Of a stretch of DNA of 10,756 bases, positions 5,926 through 10,756 are shown piece after piece. Location: the NCBI GenBank assembly GCA_030642635.1, contig DAOWNK010000089.1:1-10756 (forward strand), written 5' to 3'. The stretch's first letter is position 1. The number at the start of each line of letters is the position of its first letter. The position numbers and the translations under genes were made by a program. The DNA comes from Pirellulales bacterium (lineage in GTDB: Bacteria > Planctomycetota > Planctomycetia > Pirellulales > Thermoguttaceae). Under the pieces are notes generated by a model that made no database searches, was not told the origin of the DNA, and worked only from the letters and a program-made list of their open reading frames with translations.

Positions 5926-6153
5926 TTACAATATTGCAACAAACTCGTCCATTGTGATGCCAATGTCCTTAGTAACGATCTTTCGCAGTAAACCGCGAGG
6001 CACATCTCTACCGGTGTGGATCGGCACAGTAGTTTTGCGACCGTCCGAGTGAATAAAACGGTGGTGACTACCGCAGCTTCTGACCTCCTCGAATCCAAGC
6101 TTTGTCAGCGCTCTAACGAGCTTCCGTGCAGGAATTACCGGTACGGCGGTCAA
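5926..6153 (-). CDS. hicA: HicA-type mRNA interferase toxin
   Basis: HicA toxins are small dsRBD-fold ribonucleases that cleave mRNA and tmRNA and are neutralised by HicB. The 75-residue product starts (M)TAVPVIPARKLVRALTKLGF and has the family core GSHHRFIH (28-35, with the catalytic histidine at about residue 30), TTVPIHTGRDVPRGLLRKI and a C-terminal ITMDEFVAIL. A longer frame is open upstream to about 6222, but that part overlaps hicB. I chose TTG at 6153-6151 because GGAGG (complement of 6161-6165) lies 7 bases ahead of it, and the resulting length is typical of HicA. The TTG overlaps the hicB stop as TTGA, giving tight coupling. All residues expected for an active toxin appear present. 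Confidence 0.88.
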   Translation of the reverse strand: MTAVPVIPARKLVRALTKLGFEEVRSCGSHHRFIHSDGRKTTVPIHTGRDVPRGLLRKIVTKDIGITMDEFVAIL

Positions 6154-6362
6154 ATGCTTACCTCCAGATCTCGCACACCGATAAAGTGAGCAGTTTCCTT
6201 CGGTGTTTCGTCTTGTAGACAAAGCACTGCCGCCTCGGTGATATTCCGCATTGCTTCATCTATGGTATGACCGTAACTGTGGCAGCCGGTCAGCGTTGGG
6301 ACGGAGACAATGAACACACCGTCTTCATCTTGTTCGATTACTATTGGAACGTGATGTTGCAT
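6150..6362 (-). CDS. hicB: HicB-type antitoxin
   Basis: HicB antitoxins bind HicA and block its active site, and many also repress their own promoter. The 70-residue product has the partial-RNase-H-fold signature of this family: a beta-strand start HHVPIVIEQDEDGVFIVSVP, PTLTGCHSYGHTIDEAMRNITEA (about 22-44) and a final strand. It is short and ends soon after this fold, so there is no room for the C-terminal ribbon-helix-helix or helix-turn-helix domain that longer HicB proteins use to bind DNA. The ATG at 6362 has GGAG with 7 bases of spacing. The order antitoxin then toxin is common for this class. The pair lies 46 bases downstream of the isomerase gene on the same strand and may be read from the same transcript. 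Confidence 0.88.
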   Translation of the reverse strand: MQHHVPIVIEQDEDGVFIVSVPTLTGCHSYGHTIDEAMRNITEAAVLCLQDETPKETAHFIGVRDLEVSI

Positions 6363-6380
6363 AGCGAATCTCCATTGTAA

Positions 6381-6406
6381 TTGCTAAGCCGCAAGCGGTT
6401 GTTTTT
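6381..6406. repeat. Third copy of the CCGCTTGCGG repeat, between hicB and the isomerase gene
   Basis: AAGCCGCAAGCGGTTG at 6386-6401 is identical over 16 bases to copy B at 5902-5917 and in the same orientation. The TTGCTAAG before it matches the CTTAGCA side of copy A in reverse complement. Followed by TTTTT (6402-6406) it resembles an intrinsic terminator for plus-strand transcription, although both neighbouring genes lie on the minus strand. Copies B and C bracket hicBA as direct repeats. Confidence 0.75.
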
Positions 6407-6408
6407 CA

Positions 6409-7548
6409 TCAGACCTTCTTCGGCACGTACTTATGATCCCGTTTCTTCAGCACCTTGGCTTCGATGATCTTATCCGGCTCCAGGGCGTTCGGACGCGACG
6501 GGTCGCGGCGCTGCAGCTTCGTTAATACATCGAACCCATCGGTCACTCGGCCGAAGACCGTGTGCCGGCCGTCCAGGTGGCTGGTTGGCAGGAAGGTGAG
6601 GAAGAACTGCGACCCGCCTGTATCGCGCCCGGCGTGCGCCATACTCAGGCTGCCGCGAAAGTGCAGCCGGTGGTTTGGTTGATGGCATTCGCACGGGATG
6701 TTGTATCCCGGCCCGCCGGTTCCCGTGCCGTCCGGGCAACCGCCTTGTGCCATAAAGCCCGGCAGCACGCGATGGAACGTCAGGCCGTCGTAGTAACCTT
6801 TCTCGACCAGCGAGACGAAGTTCGCCACGGCGTTCGGCGCCTCGTTTTCCAGCAGCGCGATTTTGATATCGCCCTTGGTGGTCTTAAGCAGCACCACCGG
6901 CAGGTCGTCGGCCTTATCCTCGGCGGCACGGATTTTCCGCTCCTTCGCCCAGACATCCTTGTAGTGCGGGATGCTCTCCAAAAGGCTTTCACCCATTGGG
7001 TTTATGGCGTGTTTCGCCTTGGCCTTTGTAAGATACTCTTGGGCAAGGTCGAAATGCGACAGCGCGAAGGCCGCCACACCGGCCGCGTTGTACGCCCGGG
7101 CGTCTTCGCAGTTGTTCTCCGCCAGCAGTTTGCCGATCCGCATTGCCCGCTCGAAGTCGTCGGTTTGGACCCGCTGCGACCGGGTTTCGATGTCGCCGAT
7201 CAAGACATCGACCAATAGGTCCGTTACCTTTTTATCGGCGTTCGGCGCCTTGGTGTACGCCTGTTCAGCAGTCGAGATAAGTTTCGGTTGCAAGATGTCT
7301 CCTTTTTCGATAAGTTGTTTCCACTGTTTGTTGATTTCGGCCCGGCGTCGGCCGTCGGCCTTACGATACTCGGTTTGCAAGACGCCCATCTCGGCCAGTA
7401 TGTCCTTGAATTCGGTCATCGTGCGGTCGAACTCCGCCGCGGCCGCGCCGTGCTTGGCCGACGGATTTTTGTCTTCCGCCTGCACTGTACAAGCCCAGAT
7501 CAATAAAGCCGACAATACAAAACACGCCAAATGAACGTAACGGTGCAT
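6409..7548 (-). CDS. Secreted cyclophilin-type peptidyl-prolyl cis-trans isomerase
   Basis: Cyclophilins speed cis-trans isomerisation of Xaa-Pro bonds and help proteins fold. The 379-residue product begins with a signal peptide (residues 1-24: hydrophobic LACFVLSALLIWA, likely cleavage after VQA). The alternative IWAC lipobox is atypical because of Trp at -2. Residues about 35-210 are an alpha-helical, charged region in which about 133-182 looks TPR-like (AYNAAGVAAFALSHFDLAQEYL). The isomerase domain is about 217-368: TFHRV (R260, the catalytic arginine), GFMAQGG (264-270), GGSQFFLTF (311-319) and HLDGRHTVFGRV (324-335); His324 at the CypA Trp121 position is usual in bacteria. AAGGA stands about 8 bases before the ATG. 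It is exported, probably periplasmic. The downstream hicBA pair follows on the same strand. Confidence 0.93.
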   Translation of the reverse strand: MHRYVHLACFVLSALLIWACTVQAEDKNPSAKHGAAAAEFDRTMTEFKDILAEMGVLQTEYRKADGRRRAEINKQWKQLIEKGDILQPKLISTAEQAYTKAPNADKKVTDLLVDVLIGDIETRSQRVQTDDFERAMRIGKLLAENNCEDARAYNAAGVAAFALSHFDLAQEYLTKAKAKHAINPMGESLLESIPHYKDVWAKERKIRAAEDKADDLPVVLLKTTKGDIKIALLENEAPNAVANFVSLVEKGYYDGLTFHRVLPGFMAQGGCPDGTGTGGPGYNIPCECHQPNHRLHFRGSLSMAHAGRDTGGSQFFLTFLPTSHLDGRHTVFGRVTDGFDVLTKLQRRDPSRPNALEPDKIIEAKVLKKRDHKYVPKKV

Positions 7549-7593
7549 TTTCGAGTTCCTTGTGTTACAATCAGTTCCTCTTTGACGTGAACG

Positions 7594-7622
7594 AATATAT
7601 CATTTCGTGCAGCCGAGTTCAA
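7594..7622 (-). promoter_or_regulatory. Sigma70-type promoter of the isomerase gene
   Basis: Read on the minus strand, TTGAAC (complement of 7617-7622) is followed after exactly 17 bases by TATATT (complement of 7594-7599), matching 4 of 6 and 5 of 6 consensus positions. The -10 box lies about 45 bases before the isomerase ATG, leaving a short leader that contains the ribosome binding site. It sits in the 120-base divergent space shared with rsmD. Confidence 0.55.
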
Positions 7623-7638
7623 GCCCCGATTTTGTAGT

Positions 7639-7653
7639 GTGCGTGAAACGCAC
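7639..7653 (+). other. Small hairpin just upstream of rsmD
   Basis: GTGCGT-GAA-ACGCAC is a perfect 6-bp stem with a 3-base loop, 15 bases before the rsmD ATG. It could affect rsmD translation initiation, since no strong Shine-Dalgarno sequence is visible, or be an operator half. There is no further support. Confidence 0.3.
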
Positions 7654-7668
7654 CGGAACTAAAAAACC

Positions 7669-8304
7669 ATGACGTCCAAAAAACGTCAGCCATCCGCCGG
7701 TCAACTGCGTATCATCGGCGGGCGGTTCCGCGGCCGAAAACTGTTCTACGGCGGCGATCTGCGCACACGGCCCATGAAAGACCGGCTGCGCGAGGCAATC
7801 TTCAACCTCATCGGGCCGGCAGTTCGCAAAAAATACGCAATAGACCTGTTCGCAGGCACCGGTGCGCTGGGGCTTGAGGCCCTAAGCCGCGGCGCACAGC
7901 GGGCGACACTGATCGAGCAACATTTCCCGACCGCCGAGATCATCCGCCGGAACGTCGCGGTGCTGGGCGTCGAAGACGTTACGGAGATCGTCACCGCCAA
8001 CGTGTTTATCTGGCGGAAACGCCGCGACGAGTTGTGTACGATTCCTTGGGTCGTCTTCTGTTCGCCGCCGTACGATTTCTACGTCGAGAGGACCGGCGAA
8101 ATGTTGGAGTTGATCGCCGGGCTGACGGCCGCTGCACCGCCTAAGAGCATCTTCGTAGTCGAGGCGGACCGCCGGTTCGACTTCGGACAATTACCCAACG
8201 CCGACGCATGGGACATTCGCACCTATCCGCCGGCCGTGGTGGGGGTATATGTGGAAAGGGGGAAGGGGGAAGGGGGAAGGCGGAATGATGATAAAAGTTT
8301 GTAA
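7669..8304 (+). CDS. rsmD: 16S rRNA (guanine(966)-N(2))-methyltransferase
   Basis: RsmD uses S-adenosylmethionine to methylate N2 of G966 in 16S rRNA, near the P site of the 30S subunit. The 211-residue product has LRIIGGRFRGRKL (13-25), RPMKDRLREAIFNLI (34-48) and the SAM-binding motif DLFAGTGALGLEALSRGA (59-76). The catalytic motif, normally (D/N)PP(Y/F), is SPPY here (132-135 in VVFCSPPYDFY). The last 16 residues (from about 196, rich in Gly, Lys, Arg, Glu) are encoded by the left arm and loop of a heptad hairpin and look like a read-through tail rather than part of the fold, which normally ends near VVGVY. The stop TAA lies in the hairpin loop. The start ATG follows AACTAAAAAACC with only a distant GGAA. 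Confidence 0.93.
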   Translation: MTSKKRQPSAGQLRIIGGRFRGRKLFYGGDLRTRPMKDRLREAIFNLIGPAVRKKYAIDLFAGTGALGLEALSRGAQRATLIEQHFPTAEIIRRNVAVLGVEDVTEIVTANVFIWRKRRDELCTIPWVVFCSPPYDFYVERTGEMLELIAGLTAAAPPKSIFVVEADRRFDFGQLPNADAWDIRTYPPAVVGVYVERGKGEGGRRNDDKSL

Positions 8305-8340
8305 CAATTCCGCCTTCCGCCTTCCCCCTTCCCCCTTTCC
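8253..8340. repeat. Heptad-array long inverted repeat overlapping the rsmD end
   Basis: The left arm 8253-8287 is five 7-mers (three identical GGGAAGG, preceded by GGAAAGG and followed by CGGAATG). The right arm 8306-8340 is five 7-mers of complementary form (CCTTCCC type). The 35-nt arms match in reverse complement at all but two positions, around an 18-nt loop (8288-8305) that contains the rsmD stop codon. The structure would form a very stable hairpin at the mRNA 3' end, followed by TCTTAATT. It may protect or end the rsmD transcript. The strong purine/pyrimidine asymmetry between arms is notable. Confidence 0.9.
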
Positions 8341-8346
8341 TCTTAA

Positions 8347-8375
8347 TTCACTCACCCAAAACGTCCGATTCTAAT
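8347..8375 (+). promoter_or_regulatory. Candidate sigma70-type promoter for the 647-residue gene
   Basis: TTCACT (8347-8352, 4 of 6) is spaced 17 bases from TCTAAT (8370-8375, 5 of 6). It lies directly after the rsmD hairpin and about 45 bases before the next start codon, where a new promoter would be expected. Confidence 0.4.
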
Positions 8376-8421
8376 TGATACCGAGAGTTGTCAGCTTCCG
8401 ACTAATGGGGGGGGATGGGTG

Positions 8422-10362
8422 ATGTTTTGCCGAGAACGCGGCACGACCTGGGTGTTTTTACGCATTTTGGCGTGCTTTTTTATCCTGCGCGCTGTCTTGC
8501 TCGGCGGACCGGAACAGACCGCCTGGAGCCAAACGTACCGGCTTGCCCGCAAGATCGCACCGCACGAAGAAATATTCCCGAACGACAACTCGTTTAGCGA
8601 CCGCCGGCACGGCGGTCTGAGCGAGGACCTGCCGAAAATCGCATGGCAAGAACCCGAGTCGTTGCTGGAGCGTCTAAGCGAGTTGACCTCCGAGCGTGCA
8701 ACTGCCGCCTGGGCAACCGAAACCGAACGGCTGGTCAATCGTTTGGGCTATGTCGCAACTAAAGGCCGGCATGGCATCGATGAAGCGGCTGCGATCATCG
8801 GCCGGCTTGACAAGTTGGCCATAGAGGCAAGCAGTTTTGCGTCCTCGATAGCCGACCGCTCCGTGGCAAAGAAATTGCTCCGTGCCGCCCATGCCCTGAA
8901 GCGACGGCTCGACCCGTGGCGGTACATCGTACGGTTCGACGCGGCGGCAGGTAGCATTACACTACCGGCACACGTCGAGCGGTACGAGCAGACCGGGCTG
9001 GCCAGTGACGCAAAGCTGCTGGCCAAGGACCGACTTGCACTGGACCGTTCGCCCAACCAGCACGCACGTCGGCTGGCCGGGCGGCTCGATGCGTACTATC
9101 GCAACGCGAACTTGCGAATCGCCGTGACCGAGGAGTTGATGAACCGCCTGATGCCAGACCGGGCGCCGCAGCGAGCCAAGGTGCGCGACACCATACTCGG
9201 CACGCCGGTCTACGGCCGCAGCCTGACCTCGACAAAAGTAAGGATGCGGCTGCTGCCAGATCCGAACCGCGTGCGGCTGGCGCTGGAGATCACCGGCGAC
9301 GTGCACTCGCGGACCAACTCGAACCACGGCCCGGCGACGTTCTACAACAGCAGTTCCGCAAGGTATACCGCCCGAAAGCCGTTGGAGATCGACCTGCGCG
9401 GCATCCACCTCTGGCCGGCTGAGGTCGACGTGCGGAACAATACGCGGCTGCGCAGCGTGCGGACCGAGTTCGACGCAATCCCTCTGGTCGGGATGCTGGC
9501 AAAGAGTGTGGCGCGCTCGCAGCACGATCAGCAGCGATTGGCCGTCAGCCGCGAGATTCGACGAAAGATAACCGACCGCGCCGGACGCCAGATCGACTCG
9601 GAGGCCGACCAACGGCTCGGCCAATTCTCCCAGCGCCTGCAGCAACGTGTGTTCGATCCCATGGAGGCGCTTGCGTTGGAGCCGACTGTAATCCGCGCCC
9701 AAACCACCCCGCGGCGGTTCATCATGCGGCTGCGATTGGCCGGCGAAGAACAACTCGGCGGCAGCACGCCGCGGCCCAGTGCGCCGGCCGACAGCCTGGC
9801 CAGCTTCCAGGTGCACGAGACTGCGCTGAACAACTCGCTGGAGGGCCTGGCGCTTAACGGCCGCACGTTCACAATGCAGGAACTCTCCGAGCACGTCGCT
9901 CAGCGGCTTAGCCTCGACGAGCCGTGGAAGGTCAAGCCGTCGAACAAGAACGTCGCCGTCACATTCGCCAGGCGGGATGCCGTCGTGGTGCGTTGTCAGG
10001 ACGGCCGCGTGGTGCTGACGCTGTCGATTGCCCGGCTTCGCAAGTCGCCGCGCAGTTGGAAGAACTTTCAGGTCCGTGCGTTTTACCGACCGCAAACCGA
10101 CGCTCGTTCGGCCGAACTGGTGCGCGACGGAATCCTGCACTTCATAAGCAATCGGATAAGCACCGGCTCGCAGATCGCGCTGCGCGGCGTGTTTTCCAGA
10201 ATCTTCTCGAAGCGTCGCCCGGTGGAGCTTACGCCCGAGCGCCTGGCGACCGACAAGAATCTAAGCTACCTCGGCGTAACGCAGTTTGTAATCGACGACG
10301 GCTGGATCGGCATAGCCTACGGCCCGCAGCGCGTCGCCCGTCGGCCGAAACTGCTGCGGTAG
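8422..10362 (+). CDS. Large conserved secreted or membrane-anchored protein of unknown function
   Basis: The function is not recognised. The 646-residue product starts MFCRERGTT and has a hydrophobic segment at about residues 10-29 (WVFLRILACFFILRAVLLGG) after basic residues, so it is an export signal or membrane anchor with the rest outside the cytoplasm; a cut after AWS is possible. The body is basic and mixed helix/strand: helical about 75-235, then a strand-rich part with MRLLPDPNRVRLALEITGDV, GPATFYNSS, KPLEIDLRGIHLWPAEVDV, FDAIPLVGMLA and ARSQHD, and a C-terminal part with LRLAGEEQLG, LASFQVHETALNN, FQVRAFYRPQ and VTQFVIDDGWIGIAYGP. I recall such strings from uncharacterised planctomycete proteins. 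No catalytic motif is evident. ATG at 8422 or GTG at 8419 are both possible; an 8-G run precedes them. It ends in a heptad run. Confidence 0.8.
   Translation: MFCRERGTTWVFLRILACFFILRAVLLGGPEQTAWSQTYRLARKIAPHEEIFPNDNSFSDRRHGGLSEDLPKIAWQEPESLLERLSELTSERATAAWATETERLVNRLGYVATKGRHGIDEAAAIIGRLDKLAIEASSFASSIADRSVAKKLLRAAHALKRRLDPWRYIVRFDAAAGSITLPAHVERYEQTGLASDAKLLAKDRLALDRSPNQHARRLAGRLDAYYRNANLRIAVTEELMNRLMPDRAPQRAKVRDTILGTPVYGRSLTSTKVRMRLLPDPNRVRLALEITGDVHSRTNSNHGPATFYNSSSARYTARKPLEIDLRGIHLWPAEVDVRNNTRLRSVRTEFDAIPLVGMLAKSVARSQHDQQRLAVSREIRRKITDRAGRQIDSEADQRLGQFSQRLQQRVFDPMEALALEPTVIRAQTTPRRFIMRLRLAGEEQLGGSTPRPSAPADSLASFQVHETALNNSLEGLALNGRTFTMQELSEHVAQRLSLDEPWKVKPSNKNVAVTFARRDAVVVRCQDGRVVLTLSIARLRKSPRSWKNFQVRAFYRPQTDARSAELVRDGILHFISNRISTGSQIALRGVFSRIFSKRRPVELTPERLATDKNLSYLGVTQFVIDDGWIGIAYGPQRVARRPKLLR
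8593..8617. repeat. GC-rich hairpin repeat inside the 647-residue gene (copy 2)
   Basis: TTTAGC, then a perfect 8-bp stem (8599-8606 with 8610-8617) with loop GCA. It matches copy 1 at 5248-5274, including the TTTAGC flank. Relative to copy 1 the second base pair is A-T instead of G-C, with both sides changed together, so pairing is kept. The repeat encodes roughly SFSDRRHGGL just after the signal segment, a linker-like part of the protein. Confidence 0.6.
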
Positions 10363-10383
10363 GCGGTAGGTGGTAGATGGTAA
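10356..10383 (+). repeat. Heptad run at the stop codon of the 647-residue gene
   Basis: Four tandem 7-mers: GCGGTAG (holding the stop codon), GCGGTAG, GTGGTAG and ATGGTAA. No complementary right arm follows, unlike the arrays after rpsB and rsmD. Confidence 0.65.
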
Positions 10384-10604
10384 AAGCCTCTGCAGAAGCG
10401 CGCGGGGGCATGAATTGCCGTGTAAAATTTATACACATTTCGGCCGCGCCCCAAACGTGCAAAACTAGGAAACATCGTTTCAAGCCCAGGTTGCAACCCC
10501 TGGGCTTTGGGACCGTGCTTTGTCGTTCGACGACCACGAATACCCAACTATTCCGAATAATCCGCAGAAGCATTGCCGTTGGGGCTGTTTCGCCGAGTTT
10601 CGAT
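10384..10604. other. Gene-free stretch with two minor palindromes
   Basis: No convincing gene is seen between the 647-residue gene and the last gene. A near-palindrome of 17 bases (10420-10436, GTGTAAAATTTATACAC, 15 of 17 symmetric) is AT-rich and operator-like. A perfect 9-bp stem at 10482-10490 with 10499-10507 surrounds GGTTGCAACC, itself a palindrome. The stem is not followed by a T-run. An open frame from 10377 to 10673 has no recognisable content. Confidence 0.45.
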
Positions 10605-10633
10605 TCGACAGGTCACGGTACGAAAGCTATAAT
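10605..10633 (+). promoter_or_regulatory. Strong sigma70-type promoter of the last gene
   Basis: TCGACA (10605-10610, 5 of 6) and a perfect TATAAT (10628-10633) are separated by exactly 17 bases. The expected transcript start, about 10640, gives a leader of roughly 35 bases with AGGAG at 10663-10667. This is the best-formed promoter in the window. Confidence 0.75.
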
Positions 10634-10674
10634 TTCAAAACATCTTTCCAAAACATTTCAAAAGGAGCAATAGT

Positions 10675-10756
10675 ATGAGTAATGAATTTGAAGGCGCCGC
10701 GAAAACCGTATCTTCCGGCAGCCCGGCCCAACCCGTATGTCACGAACTGGAGCGGC
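10675..10756 (+). CDS. N-terminus of an unidentified protein (runs off the window)
   Basis: Only 27 codons are present, MSNEFEGAAKTVSSGSPAQP followed by VCHELER. AGGAG lies 7 bases before the ATG and a consensus promoter stands upstream, so the start is well supported. The visible part is hydrophilic, with no signal peptide. The product cannot be identified from this length. Confidence 0.7.
   Translation, partial: MSNEFEGAAKTVSSGSPAQPVCHELER

Noticed and set aside
6374..6379. TACAAT (minus strand) as a -10 box for hicBA
   Set aside because: No -35 match is found at 16-18 bases, and a start site there would leave out most of the hicB ribosome binding site.
6562..7218. 218-codon plus-strand frame opposite the isomerase gene
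   Set aside because: It is the shadow of a gene with clear cyclophilin motifs on the minus strand.
8962..10140. 392-codon minus-strand frame opposite the 646-residue gene
   Set aside because: The plus-strand frame is longer and has a signal segment and ordered conserved-looking blocks. The minus frame is rich in His/Arg/Gln/Val, typical of antisense GC-rich DNA.
10482..10507. Intrinsic terminator after the 646-residue gene
   Set aside because: The 9-bp stem is perfect, but the following bases (TGGGACCGTG) contain no T-run and it lies 120 bases past the stop. It is recorded only as a palindrome.
10377..10673. 98-codon plus-strand frame before the last gene
   Set aside because: It lacks a ribosome binding site, starts inside the heptad run, and is crossed by a hairpin and by the promoter of the next gene.

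Overview
The window looks like a piece of a Planctomycetota chromosome, mostly around 60% GC. The evidence is the wording of several proteins: an EF-Ts lacking the usual TDFV motif, a 647-residue secreted protein of a type I associate with planctomycetes, and a surface-protein fragment with EALYV and LDLNGL motifs. The intergenic spaces are also rich in short GC-rich hairpin repeats. No database search was possible, so this placement rests on pattern recognition.

Layout. Bases 1-246 are a minus-strand fragment of a secreted or surface protein. They abut, at about base 246, an ahcY gene that has lost the code for its first ~150 residues; this is either an assembly chimera or a real rearrangement. 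A DUF1015 gene follows ahcY almost without a gap. A 433-base gene-free stretch (2405-2837) holds a 22-nt inverted repeat, two ParB-box (parS-like) palindromes 36 bp apart, a possible promoter, a back-to-back pair of hairpins and the rpsB leader. Then comes the classical translation and nucleotide cluster rpsB-tsf-pyrH-frr (2838-5865). It meets a convergent minus-strand group: a secreted cyclophilin-type peptidyl-prolyl isomerase (7548-6409), then a hicB-hicA toxin-antitoxin pair (6362-5926). Divergent from the isomerase are rsmD (16S rRNA methyltransferase) and the 647-residue secreted protein. A last gene begins at 10675 behind a strong sigma70-type promoter and runs off the window.

How the genes work together. 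rpsB, tsf, frr and rsmD all serve the ribosome (small-subunit protein, EF-Tu recycling, ribosome recycling, 16S rRNA methylation). pyrH feeds pyrimidine nucleotide synthesis. ahcY recycles S-adenosylhomocysteine from methylation reactions. hicBA is an accessory mRNA-interferase module flanked by copies of one small repeat.

The most unusual content is non-coding. Two long inverted repeats, one between rpsB and tsf and one at the end of rsmD, are both built from 7-nt tandem units, unrelated in sequence, yet share 5 x 7 nt arms and an 18-nt loop. Smaller heptad runs start in phase with the TAG stop codons of pyrH and the 647-residue gene, and the rpsB array starts the same way. A GC-rich hairpin repeat occurs both between pyrH and frr and inside the 647-residue reading frame, with a paired substitution that preserves its stem.
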